DNA of 64,000 nucleotides from a virus. Shown here piece by piece: positions 8,360 through 15,470 of the stretch. Position 1 is the first letter of the stretch. Every line of letters begins with the position of its first letter. Made by a program: the position numbers and the translations under genes. The notes under the pieces were generated by a model that saw only the letters and a list, made by a program, of their open reading frames with translations, had not been told where the DNA came from and did not search any database. Location: the IMG/VR virus record IMGVR_UViG_3300030739_000009, positions 1-64,000 of that record; one strand, given 5' to 3'.

Positions 8360-8391
8360 GGCGGTCGTCCCCGTGTGTCGGGACGGCCGCC
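8360..8391 (+). terminator. Rho-independent-like hairpin at end of first operon
   Basis: GGCGGTCGTCCC and GGGACGGCCGCC pair as a 12-bp stem with one G-T pair and an 8-base loop. There is no long T run, as is common in actinomycetes. It lies between convergent operons and may serve both strands. The rest of 8392-8485 shows no feature. Confidence 0.7.
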
Positions 8392-8485
8392 GCCTGCGCG
8401 CGTTGTCCGGGGTCGACTGCCGTCGGCCGGGGTGCGCACGTCCGAAGCTACGGCGCGGCACTGACAACCTGCCGTGGCCTGCCGT

Positions 8486-8875
8486 TCAGCCTTTGAGGCG
8501 GCGTGTCGCTGTCCTGGCCGACGAGTGCAGGAGCTCCATCTCCACCAGCTCGACCTGTGCCTTGAGCGCGGTGAGCCGGGCGGCCTCAGCCTTGTGCCCG
8601 GCGAGGATGCGGCCGAGCGTGTCGGGGTCCATTCGTCGGCCGAAGGTTCCCATGTCGCGCCAGGATGCGCGGAGGCTGTTGATCTCGCGGCGCAGTGTCG
8701 CCGTGGCCATGAGGGCGAGCAGCCAGGGCTGGTCGGCGAGGATCTCGTGCCGCCAGCGGTCCGCCGGAACCTCGTCCCACAGCCAGCGGATGGCGGCGGC
8801 GGGCAGGTCGGGGCTGGACGGCGCGGGGAGGCTGGCCGGCCAGTCGGCGGGAGTCGGATATCGCTGTTCGGGCAT
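8486..8875 (-). CDS. Hypothetical helical protein
   Basis: 129 residues from ATG 8875. A GTG at 8893 is a possible alternative, and neither has a clear ribosome site. Helical with Trp/Arg-rich centre (WRHEILADQPWLLALMATAT) and a charged C-terminal helix. Last gene of the minus-strand block. No family recognised. Confidence 0.65.
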   Translation of the reverse strand: MPEQRYPTPADWPASLPAPSSPDLPAAAIRWLWDEVPADRWRHEILADQPWLLALMATATLRREINSLRASWRDMGTFGRRMDPDTLGRILAGHKAEAARLTALKAQVELVEMELLHSSARTATRRLKG

Positions 8876-8912
8876 TTGTTCGAAGCATTGCACTACGGGG
8901 CGCGCCGTACCA

Positions 8913-9098
8913 CTACAGCCCCGGCAACGCGTCCTGCTCGATGCCGCCGCGCCGGGCCGCGAACTCCTCCAACCTGCAGTGCTCGCCCCTGCCGTGCGCC
9001 CGCGCCTCGGCGGTGTACAACGGCCGGTGGCAGTCAACGCAGCGGACCGGCGGGCGGTCCGTGTCTCCCTCGACAGGGAGCAGCGCGGGCTGCGTCAC
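8913..9098 (-). CDS. Small zinc-ribbon-like protein
   Basis: 61 residues, GTG start overlapping the preceding stop (GTGA). Contains RCVDCHRPLYTAEARAHGRG then HC, consistent with a CxxC...H/C zinc site of the kind seen in Streptomyces phage small proteins. Confidence 0.75.
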   Translation of the reverse strand: MTQPALLPVEGDTDRPPVRCVDCHRPLYTAEARAHGRGEHCRLEEFAARRGGIEQDALPGL

Positions 9099-9349
9099 CG
9101 CTCGTCGACCTGCGCCGGATCACCGAGGGCGTCCAGTCGGCAAGTCTGGCAAATCTGACCGTGCGAGAGGTCCAGCATGCCCCCCTCCCCGGGCTCCTGG
9201 TGCTCACGACCGCCACACTCACGGCAGAGGACGAACCCGCCACAGCAACAGGCCAGACAGGAGCCGGCGACCTGATGCCAGTCGCTCCAATGCCGCTCCT
9301 CCATCTCATTGGGATCGGTCCGCATCCACCTGAACTCGGTCACGCTCAC
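9095..9349 (-). CDS. Cys-rich small protein
   Basis: 84 residues from GTG 9349, overlapping the upstream TGA; a second GTG two codons in is possible. Contains SCLACCCGGFVLCRECGG and CQTC, enough for two zinc sites. Function unknown. Confidence 0.72.
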   Translation of the reverse strand: MSVTEFRWMRTDPNEMEERHWSDWHQVAGSCLACCCGGFVLCRECGGREHQEPGEGGMLDLSHGQICQTCRLDALGDPAQVDER

Positions 9350-9789
9350 CCTGCCGCCTCCGTCTCGTCCGCCCCGGCCATCAGCTCCAGGTAGCCGCGG
9401 ACCCGTTCGTCCCGGCCGCACTGGCATGCTGCGCTGGTGCCGCGCCTGGGGCACGGGTACGGCTCGTCTCCGTCGTCGACCAGGCCGTGCGGCTCGGCGA
9501 GGAGCCGGGCCAGCATTGCCCGCTTCATCGCGACGTCCGCCAGAACCCGGGCCGGGTCATGGCGGACGATGTGCGCCCCCTCTGCGGGGAACACGTCCCT
9601 GGCGTGGATCTCGCTGGCGGTGTCCACGATGCCCCGCCCGTTCCGTGCCTGCCTCCAGCGCGGGATCGGCTTACTGCGGCAGCTCCCGACGATGACGAGC
9701 GGGCTGAGCGTTGCGAGCGCCGCTCTTTCGTCTGCTGTCGCCTGCGTCTGGATTGCGCGCACCAACTCGTCGATACGGATCACGAGCAC
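9346..9789 (-). CDS. DUF6221-like protein
   Basis: 147 residues. HIVRHDPARVLADVAMKRAM matches my recollection of the DUF6221 family common on Streptomyces chromosomes, plasmids and phages, where 'ARHDPARVLREV' is the hallmark. The C-terminus has C........CQCG. Function of the family is unknown. GTG at 9789 is preceded by GGGGAG; a GTG at 9783 overlapping the upstream stop is an alternative. Confidence 0.75.
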   Translation of the reverse strand: MLVIRIDELVRAIQTQATADERAALATLSPLVIVGSCRSKPIPRWRQARNGRGIVDTASEIHARDVFPAEGAHIVRHDPARVLADVAMKRAMLARLLAEPHGLVDDGDEPYPCPRRGTSAACQCGRDERVRGYLELMAGADETEAAG

Positions 9790-9974
9790 GGGGTCTCCCC
9801 AGCGATGGCAGCCTGCACTACGGCCAGCAGTTCGGGCAGTCGGTCCCGCTCCAAGCCGAACTCCAACGACCCGGCGCCCGCGTCCAGGTAGCCGACGAAC
9901 GGCACGTAGAACAGCACCTCGTCCGGGTCGTCGGGCATTGGGGTGCAGCGGATCAGGTCAAGGTCATCGGTCAT
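9780..9974 (-). CDS. Small hypothetical protein
   Basis: 64 residues from ATG with GAGGAGACCTCC upstream. Acidic; one predicted strand-helix-helix arrangement. Overlaps both neighbours by a few bases. Confidence 0.75.
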   Translation of the reverse strand: MTDDLDLIRCTPMPDDPDEVLFYVPFVGYLDAGAGSLEFGLERDRLPELLAVVQAAIAGETPCS

Positions 9975-10084
9975 GCGGAGGTCTCCTCTTCAAAAGCGCG
10001 GATGGTGGGGCATGGCCACGGCACCCGGTCGCCGGTTGGGGACTCGACCTCGCGGACCGTCGGGCAGAAGTACAAGCCGGTCAA
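9971..10084 (-). CDS. Tiny protein with TTG start
   Basis: 37 residues. TTG at 10084 overlaps the preceding TGA, and the stop overlaps the next ATG (ATGA). The sequence reads MTGLYFCPTVREVESPTGDR then VPWPCPTIRAFEE, with a pair of Cys-Pro knuckles. Coupling at both ends and sensible composition support it, although it is very short. Confidence 0.6.
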   Translation of the reverse strand: MTGLYFCPTVREVESPTGDRVPWPCPTIRAFEEETSA

Positions 10085-10392
10085 AGCCGCACCCACCCGT
10101 ACCGCTGTCCGGCCAGCGTCGCCGACATGTCGCCCTGCCCGTTGCCGGGCGGGTCCATCGGCCGCAGGTCCTCACGTCTGCGATCCTCGCCCAGCAGCTC
10201 CAGTGCGTCCCGGAGCGACGGCAGGCTCACGGAGATCTGTGCGACCTCCTTGGTCGTCGTACTGCCGCCGCCTTCGGTGTAGTCCTCGACGGCCAGGAAC
10301 GCCGTGTCGCCGACGACGGACACGGTCAGGACCCGTGCGGGTGGCTTCGCACCGTCAAGGCAGTCGGCGAGCATGATCTGGTGAATGGCCAT
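10081..10392 (-). CDS. Hypothetical protein
   Basis: 103 residues, ATG overlapping the previous stop (TGATG). Beta-strand-rich N-terminal half (VLTVSVVGDTAFLAVEDY) and a helical segment around residue 60. No family recognised. Confidence 0.75.
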   Translation of the reverse strand: MAIHQIMLADCLDGAKPPARVLTVSVVGDTAFLAVEDYTEGGGSTTTKEVAQISVSLPSLRDALELLGEDRRREDLRPMDPPGNGQGDMSATLAGQRYGWVRL

Positions 10393-10673
10393 CAGGACTC
10401 CGGAATGTCGGGGACTATCGTGACCCGCTGCCTGCTGCGGGCCCTCTCGGTGGCGTACTCGCGGTAGTCGCCCTCGGTGTAGTCGGCAGGCCGGCTGCTA
10501 ATGGCGTCGCCGAGCATTCGGTGCAGGGTGATCGCGTCGGCGAGTGGGATCTCGACCGGCATCGAGTACGTCCAGCTGGGTGCGCGGACGTCGACGTCGA
10601 TGGTCCGCTGGGTGCCGCTGCCGTGGACAGCAACGACCTCGGTCCAGGTGAGGGCCTCGAAGTCAGCTGGCAT
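10392..10673 (-). CDS. Hypothetical protein
   Basis: 93 residues. Beta-rich start and a short helix (LADAITLHRMLGDAI). Composition and size resemble its downstream neighbour, so the two may be distant paralogues (inference only). Confidence 0.72.
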   Translation of the reverse strand: MPADFEALTWTEVVAVHGSGTQRTIDVDVRAPSWTYSMPVEIPLADAITLHRMLGDAISSRPADYTEGDYREYATERARSRQRVTIVPDIPES

Positions 10674-10851
10674 CGGGCTCCTCCGCTTTGGCGATCGCGG
10701 CCCGTACCCGGTCCGCGGCGAGCCGGTACGTCACAGCGTGCCGCAGACCGTCCAGGACCCAGCACTCGTCGAGGACCGCCTTCAGCTGCGCCTCGGCCGT
10801 GAGGGCACGATGCTGCCAGTCGGTGGCGGGCGGGGCGTCGGCGACCGTCAA
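10663..10851 (-). CDS. Small helical protein
   Basis: 62 residues with a probable TTG start overlapping the upstream TGA. Ala/Arg/Leu-rich two-helix hairpin. No function recognised. Confidence 0.65.
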   Translation of the reverse strand: MTVADAPPATDWQHRALTAEAQLKAVLDECWVLDGLRHAVTYRLAADRVRAAIAKAEEPDAS

Positions 10852-11060
10852 GGCGCCTCACCGCCGCACCGGCAGTCCTCCGCAGCGCCCTGCCCGATCT
10901 TGCAGGCGCACGCGGGCGTCAACGGCGGATCACCCGGGCCGGGGACGAACCCGGCGCAGTTGTCGCAGTCGCCTTCCTGCCACTCGCCGTCTTCCTCGTC
11001 GTCGAGGTAGTCGTCTTCGTCGTACAGCTCGTACTCGGTGCCGGTCTCAGCGTCGGTCAC
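10848..11060 (-). CDS. Acidic Cys-containing small protein
   Basis: 70 residues from GTG 11060, which overlaps the preceding stop. Strongly acidic N-terminus (YELYDEDDYLDDEEDGEW) and C-terminal CDNC...C.C.......CRCG, a probable zinc knuckle. The charge resembles DNA-mimic or zinc-ribbon proteins, but there is no proof. Confidence 0.72.
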   Translation of the reverse strand: MTDAETGTEYELYDEDDYLDDEEDGEWQEGDCDNCAGFVPGPGDPPLTPACACKIGQGAAEDCRCGGEAP

Positions 11061-11281
11061 TGGATCTCGACCTTCACGGTGTCGCCGTTGCCGTCCAGGA
11101 GCAGCAGCGTGCCGCCCGCATCGACTTGCTCCGCCAGCCATGCGCACAGGATGACGGACTGGTTGACGGCGTCCGTCGCATTGAGGCCGCCGCGGGCCAT
11201 GAGTGAGCGCAGGGCCGCGTCGGACTTCTCGGTGAACGCGATCGTGATGCGGCGGGCGATCGGCGGGGCGGTGTCCTTCAT
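11057..11281 (-). CDS. Ribbon-helix-helix-like DNA-binding protein
   Basis: 74 residues. RRITIAFTEKSDAALRSLMA followed by N.TDAVN fits a ribbon-helix-helix fold: a short strand, helix A, then a helix beginning N-A-T-D. Small RHH proteins of this kind are common on Streptomyces plasmids. Likely a regulator of this operon or of plasmid functions. Confidence 0.75.
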   Translation of the reverse strand: MKDTAPPIARRITIAFTEKSDAALRSLMARGGLNATDAVNQSVILCAWLAEQVDAGGTLLLLDGNGDTVKVEIQ

Positions 11282-11332
11282 GCGGATCTCCTGAGGGTTG
11301 GTGTCGGGGCCGCGCGTGCAGCCCCGGCGGCT

Positions 11333-11515
11333 CTAGATGCTGCTACTGAACGCCGCGACCGGCACATCGCCCCCGCCCACGGCAGGCCGCAGGACACGCC
11401 GCAGCATGACGCCCGGCCCGGCAGCGGCGAGACCACCCAGCGGGATACGGGCACGGGCCGGCGGGGTCGTGCGGCGCGGCGGGACGGCCGGGACCGGGAG
11501 CAGGACGGTGGACAT
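11333..11515 (-). CDS. Small Pro/Ala/Val-rich protein
   Basis: 60 residues from ATG 11515 with CGGAGG five bases upstream. Rich in Pro, Ala and Arg with one moderately hydrophobic stretch. Composition resembles small Spd-like plasmid proteins, but evidence is thin. An A/T-rich pocket about 25 bases upstream suggests that a promoter starts here. Confidence 0.55.
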   Translation of the reverse strand: MSTVLLPVPAVPPRRTTPPARARIPLGGLAAAGPGVMLRRVLRPAVGGGDVPVAAFSSSI

Positions 11516-11538
11516 GCGGGCCTCCGAGTGGGCTGCGA

Positions 11539-11544
11539 AATATA
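11539..11544 (-). promoter_or_regulatory. Possible -10 box
   Basis: On the minus strand the sequence is TATATT, inside an A/T-rich pocket in very GC-rich DNA, 24 bases before the 11333-11515 gene. No convincing -35 box is visible, so this is tentative. Confidence 0.3.
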
Positions 11545-11637
11545 GCGGTTCATACGGGTTTATTCACTCGATTGTCTCGCGCCAGGCCATGATCCCGGGC
11601 GGCTTCGACTTAACCTGATGCGTAGACTTCGTGCAGG

Positions 11638-12084
11638 TCAGGTCGTGGATTGGCCCATCTTTGCCGGTGGCCAGTCAGCGACTTGAAACGACGCCAGGCC
11701 GAGCCCACGCCAGAGATCAACAAGGTCGCGTTTGTCTTCGAGGACCAAATCCACATCCCAGTACGGCTCGATCTCCCGTCGGTACAGCTCCTCCTTCACC
11801 TCCACGTCCGGCCTGCCGTCGCCGGGGCTGCGCATCGACAGCTGGTCGTAGTGGATGCCGTTCCAGAACAGCCACTGCTCCGTGGCATATCGGTGCGTGA
11901 CCTTGAAGCCGCGCCCGGACGCGAGCACGATCCCGTAGCCGTCCGCCCGCGCCCAGCCCGCGACCATGTGGACGGCCTCGTTCACCTCGTCCAGGCCGCA
12001 CAGGTCGGCGTCGTACGGGGACCGGTCGCCGATCAGGGCGTAGCAGCCGTCGAGGTCGATCTGCAGGGCCTTGGGCAGGCTCAT
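11638..12084 (-). CDS. PNK-type 3' phosphatase (HAD fold)
   Basis: 148 residues from ATG 12084. The N-terminus has LQIDLDGCYALIGDRSPYD, a HAD motif I (D-x-D-G) followed by the R-S-P-Y-D segment typical of the 3' phosphatase domain of T4 polynucleotide kinase-like enzymes. VLASGRG matches motif II, and DVDLVLEDKRDLVDLWRGLG matches the motif III/IV region (V-L-x-D-x-x-x-V-V-D-x-W). Expected activity is removal of 3' phosphates or 2',3'-cyclic phosphates from cleaved RNA. No kinase P-loop is present. It forms an overlapping trio with a zinc protein and an RlaP-like nucleotidyltransferase, so RNA repair is the likely context. Confidence 0.82.
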   Translation of the reverse strand: MSLPKALQIDLDGCYALIGDRSPYDADLCGLDEVNEAVHMVAGWARADGYGIVLASGRGFKVTHRYATEQWLFWNGIHYDQLSMRSPGDGRPDVEVKEELYRREIEPYWDVDLVLEDKRDLVDLWRGLGLASFQVADWPPAKMGQSTT

Positions 12085-12236
12085 CCGAGACCCGTCCCGT
12101 TGCACATCCGGCACTCGTTGCTGCCGCAGCAGTCGTCGCATTCGGTGCCTCCGCAGCCTTCGCCCTCGCAGCCCTCGCACTCGCCGCTGCCGCTGCAGGC
12201 CGGGCAGGCGTCCCACGGGTCCACGCCGGGCTTCAC
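12081..12236 (-). CDS. DnaJ-like CxxCxGxG zinc protein
   Basis: 51 residues from a GTG overlapping the previous stop (GTGA). Cysteine repeats CPACSGSGEC, CEGCEGEGCGG and CRMCNGTG match the CxxCxGxG zinc modules of DnaJ. Here they stand alone, without a J domain. It is translated between the nucleotidyltransferase and the 3' phosphatase, so it could be a zinc adaptor of that pair. Confidence 0.78.
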   Translation of the reverse strand: MKPGVDPWDACPACSGSGECEGCEGEGCGGTECDDCCGSNECRMCNGTGLG

Positions 12237-12892
12237 GCCGCCTCCTCCCAGTACGCCTTCCGGACCCGCCGCAGCCACGCCTCGGCCGCCGCAGTGTCCG
12301 GCTCGGCGGGCAGCACACCAGGCCGGTCCAGGGCGGCCTCGGCCTTGGCGAGCAGCCGGTCCGCGACCTCCGGCCGTTCCGCGATCTCCTCGCCGAGCCG
12401 GCGCACCTCGTCGGGGTCGGCGAGGCGGATCGTCAACTGGCCTGTCGTGTGCAGCTCCTCCGCCTGGATCAGGAGTCGGACGAGGTGGCGTGCGTGCTTG
12501 GCCTGCCGGATACGGGACTCCGGGCCATGCGACTTGATCTTGCGGAGCTGCTGGGTGGCATACCCGAGGTACGCGTTGCGGACTCCGGCTGCCGAGCGCA
12601 GGCCTTCGCGCAGGCCGATCAGCTCCTCGCCGAGCAGCGTCAGGACCTGGTAGTCGTCCAACCAGAGCAGCTCGGAGGCGGTCGGGTTCGAACCCATGAT
12701 CAGTTTCACGGCTTTCCGGGCCTCATGGAACGTCGAGTCCGGGTCCGTCGTCACCACCGACTCCGTGACCACGCTCAGGCCGTGCAGCTCGACCGTCGGC
12801 ACCGCGAACATGCCGAGGATGTCGACGTCCGAGCCGGCGTGGTTGAGGCCATAGGCGGTGCTGCCGACGATGCCGGAGAGCAAGACGTTCAT
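12233..12892 (-). CDS. RlaP-type nucleotidyltransferase (DNA polymerase beta superfamily)
   Basis: 219 residues. The N-terminus LLSGIVGSTAYGLNHAGSDV then DILG is the G-S-x-A-Y-G-L...S-D-x-D-x-x-G signature of polymerase-beta-type nucleotidyltransferases of the RlaP (PF10127) group. The rest is helical with conserved-looking R/K positions (RQAKHARHLVRLLIQAEEL). RlaP proteins are linked by genome context to RNA repair. Substrate is unknown; nucleotide addition to damaged RNA ends is the usual proposal. Overlaps its neighbours by 4 bases. Confidence 0.85.
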   Translation of the reverse strand: MNVLLSGIVGSTAYGLNHAGSDVDILGMFAVPTVELHGLSVVTESVVTTDPDSTFHEARKAVKLIMGSNPTASELLWLDDYQVLTLLGEELIGLREGLRSAAGVRNAYLGYATQQLRKIKSHGPESRIRQAKHARHLVRLLIQAEELHTTGQLTIRLADPDEVRRLGEEIAERPEVADRLLAKAEAALDRPGVLPAEPDTAAAEAWLRRVRKAYWEEAA

Positions 12893-13383
12893 TCGGCACC
12901 GCCGAAGACCTCACGCCGCGCCTCCGCCACCAGATCCGCACCGCCCTCCCACCGGTCCGCCACGCCCTCCATGAACTGGTCCAGCGCCGCCCGCACCTTC
13001 AGCGCCTGCGCGAGCGTCAGATGGGCGTTGTGGCCCGGAGTGAGGGCACTGTCGCCGACGGCCAGCCACACGCACGGGCCCTTCGCCGCCGACGACTCGT
13101 ACACCTGCACGTCGTGGCCGTAGTCCGTCGGGATCGGACCGCCGTAGCCGAGGAACCCGCGGTCGCTCCGCTCGAACGGCTCGGCCAACACCGTCACCGC
13201 GGCCCGGTCCTGGACGCCAGCGAGCGCGTCCGCCCAGTCGGCGCTGGAGTGTTCGTCCATGTGCAGTTCGCGGTGCGTGGTCGCCGAGCTGTCGAGCATC
13301 TCCAGGACCTCGGGCGGCACCGTGGCGTACGGGGTTGTCTCCGTCCAGGTGCAGGGCGGGAACGGGCAAGTGTGCAGGGTCAT
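12889..13383 (-). CDS. Hypothetical protein upstream of the RNA-repair trio
   Basis: 164 residues from ATG 13383, overlapping the nucleotidyltransferase start. Begins with TCPFPPCTWTE, a CxxxxC that may bind metal, then a mixed fold with a helix near the C-terminus. Not recognised; possibly part of the same functional group because of its coupling. Confidence 0.72.
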   Translation of the reverse strand: MTLHTCPFPPCTWTETTPYATVPPEVLEMLDSSATTHRELHMDEHSSADWADALAGVQDRAAVTVLAEPFERSDRGFLGYGGPIPTDYGHDVQVYESSAAKGPCVWLAVGDSALTPGHNAHLTLAQALKVRAALDQFMEGVADRWEGGADLVAEARREVFGGAE

Positions 13384-13434
13384 CGTGCTGCTCCTTCGGT
13401 TGGGCCGCCCGGCTGTGTGCCGGGCGGCAGTGGT

Positions 13435-13797
13435 TCAGCGGATCTGCGCGGAGGCGTTGACGGCGACGGCGATCTCCCAGGCGGCTGCGCTGGTCGAGGT
13501 GTGCTGGAACATGTCGCCCTCCTCCTCGGCGCTCCCGGCAACCTCGTCGAGGAGTTCCGCGACGGCCAGCCCGATGCCGGGGTGCATGAACCCGATCCAG
13601 TCGCCGTTGGCGCCGTTGCTCACGGGCTCATCGACCACGTAGATCGGGGCGTCCAGGTCGTGGCCGGGGTCGTGCACGATGCGGTCGCCGTGGTCCATCG
13701 ACAGCCACGGCGGCGGCGTGATGCCGGGCGCGGAGGCGAAACGGCGCACGTGCTCAGCGGCGGTGCGCAGGTCGGCGGCAGGGTTCGGGTCGGACAC
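13435..13797 (-). CDS. Hypothetical protein
   Basis: 120 residues, GTG start with AAGGAG nine bases upstream. The sequence (DLRTAAEHVRRFASAPGITP; YVVDEPVSNGANGDWIGFMH) has the look of a conserved actinophage family, but I cannot name it. Separated from both neighbours by short gaps. Confidence 0.72.
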   Translation of the reverse strand: MSDPNPAADLRTAAEHVRRFASAPGITPPPWLSMDHGDRIVHDPGHDLDAPIYVVDEPVSNGANGDWIGFMHPGIGLAVAELLDEVAGSAEEEGDMFQHTSTSAAAWEIAVAVNASAQIR

Positions 13798-13818
13798 GGT
13801 GATCTCCTTCGAGGTGGG

Positions 13819-15297
13819 TCAGCGGATCTGGTCGAGCTCGGCCGTGGTCTCCGCGCCATGCACGCGCTGCAGCGGGAGCTGGACGGTGTCGTCCGGGTCG
13901 AACAAGGCGTCGAGGGTCACGGTGTCCGGGTCGGGGCCGGGCGGCGGACCGCCGAGGCCGACCTCCACGCCGTCACCGCGGGTACCCCAGCCGGTCTTCA
14001 GGCACGTCGCGATGGCATACCAGCGCAGCGCCCGGAGCACGAAGAACGACCACAGCGTCGCGACCGGCGCCAACGCGAACGTCAGCAACTGCGACCAGGC
14101 CGGCTCATCGGTACGCCGGAACGACAGGTAGCGCAGGGACTGCCCGTAGCCGACGAGGACCGGGATCAGGAGCAGCAGCGGGTTGAACGTGAGCGACTCG
14201 ACGGGCCAGACCACGAACAGCACCAGGAAGATCGTGCTCGACAGCGCCATCTGCACCCAGCCGAAGAAGTGACCCCAGTAGGCGTAGCCGTCGAGCTTCA
14301 GGTATTTGAACCGCCACCATGATCGAATGAAGGCCCCGCGATCCCATCTCAGCATCTGCCGGACGTGATGACTGAGCGTCTCCGGCATGGCCGTGAACGC
14401 GAACGCCGACGGCTGCTGGACGCAGCGACCCCGCTCCAGCGCGTAGATCGTCAGCATGGAATCGTCGGAGAACTCGATACGCCGGCCGAAGAACGACTCG
14501 TTCAGGTAGCCGTCGAGGTTGTCGACGACCAGCGCGGCCCGATAGGCGGCCAGCACACCGGAGTTCACGAGGACCGCGCCCATCGTCGACGCCGCCGACC
14601 GGTCCACCAGCTGGCCGGTGACGAACCACAGGTCCGTGAACCGGGTCAGCAGGTTCTTGCGGTTGTTCTCCGCGAGCACGATCCCCGCCACCGACTGTGC
14701 GCGGGCGTCCGCCAGCGGCTTCAGCAACTCCTCGACTGCGTTGGTCGCGAGGTTCGCATCGGAGTCGACGGTGATGTACACGTCCGTCACATCTGCGGTC
14801 GCCCGCACGACATGGCCCTGGGCCTGCCGCTTGCCGCCGTTCTCGGTCCGCAGCCACGTCGCCTTCACCCCGGCCTGCCGCGCCGTGGTCAGGAACCACG
14901 CCTCGATGACGGTGTAGTCCACGGTGGAGCCGTCGTCGACGACGAACACCCACTGCGGCCGTCGCGACTGGGCCAGGATCGATTCCAGGCACGCCCGGAT
15001 GTACTCCGGTGCCTCATTGAACAGCGGAACCGGCACCGTGCAGAACAGCTTGTCGAGTTGCCGGGCCTGACGGGGCGTGACCTTCTTCGGGCGTTCCAGC
15101 GAGTACAGGCACACCTGCCACACCAGGATCACGAACGCGAGAGTGTAGATCGTGGCGAACCGGCCGCCGTGGCCCTGCCACGTCGAGATCGACGAGGCGA
15201 CGTGCCGGAACGCCCACACCGAGACCGCGCCCAGCGTCAGGCCAGCGCCGGTGAGGATGCGCAGGGTGCGGCGGGAAGCGGACAGCGGGGCGTTCAT
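13819..15297 (-). CDS. Hyaluronan-synthase-like processive glycosyltransferase (GT2)
   Basis: 492 residues, membrane protein. Two TM segments lie near the N-terminus (residues 8-30 and 43-62) and about three or four near the C-terminus. The GT2 core has VDDGS, TVDSDANL, RIEFSDDSM and HVRQMLRWDRG. These correspond to the D, DxD, third Asp and Q-x-x-R-W motifs of processive enzymes such as hyaluronan, cellulose and chitin synthases. All catalytic positions appear intact. It probably synthesises and extrudes a polysaccharide at the cell surface, changing the lysogen or infected cell. The last 45 residues are acidic and probably disordered. Coupled by ATGA to a small membrane protein. Confidence 0.88.
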   Translation of the reverse strand: MNAPLSASRRTLRILTGAGLTLGAVSVWAFRHVASSISTWQGHGGRFATIYTLAFVILVWQVCLYSLERPKKVTPRQARQLDKLFCTVPVPLFNEAPEYIRACLESILAQSRRPQWVFVVDDGSTVDYTVIEAWFLTTARQAGVKATWLRTENGGKRQAQGHVVRATADVTDVYITVDSDANLATNAVEELLKPLADARAQSVAGIVLAENNRKNLLTRFTDLWFVTGQLVDRSAASTMGAVLVNSGVLAAYRAALVVDNLDGYLNESFFGRRIEFSDDSMLTIYALERGRCVQQPSAFAFTAMPETLSHHVRQMLRWDRGAFIRSWWRFKYLKLDGYAYWGHFFGWVQMALSSTIFLVLFVVWPVESLTFNPLLLLIPVLVGYGQSLRYLSFRRTDEPAWSQLLTFALAPVATLWSFFVLRALRWYAIATCLKTGWGTRGDGVEVGLGGPPPGPDPDTVTLDALFDPDDTVQLPLQRVHGAETTAELDQIR

Positions 15298-15470
15298 CGG
15301 TCGCCCGCAGACTTGCCGCGACGCCATGCGACCCGGGCCAGGACCGCGCCGAGGGCGACGATGCCGACCGCGAGACCCAGCAGCCACAGCTGCCCGAACG
15401 CGATGCCGCCGATCGTGACGGTGCCCGCGCCGGTCGCTGCCAGAGTGCCGCGGTTGGAGAAGTAGTTCAC
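15294..15470 (-). CDS. Small membrane protein coupled to the glycosyltransferase
   Basis: 58 residues from GTG 15470 with GAAGGAT upstream. Residues 12-46 are hydrophobic (IAFGQLWLLGLAVGIVALGA), followed by a basic tail VAWRRGKSAGDR. The L-A-A-T-G before the hydrophobic stretch faintly resembles a sortase signal but lacks the proline. Its TGA overlaps the glycosyltransferase ATG, so it probably assists that enzyme. Confidence 0.72.
   Translation of the reverse strand: MNYFSNRGTLAATGAGTVTIGGIAFGQLWLLGLAVGIVALGAVLARVAWRRGKSAGDR

Noticed and set aside
12071-13123. Plus-strand open frame of 350 codons over the nucleotidyltransferase gene
   Set aside because: The minus strand carries the conserved GSTAYGL...SDVDILG motif and coupled neighbours; the plus frame is Arg-rich with no motif.
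14365-15465. Plus-strand open frame of 366 codons over the glycosyltransferase
   Set aside because: The opposite strand encodes an intact GT2 enzyme with all motifs; the plus frame is Arg/His-rich shadow.
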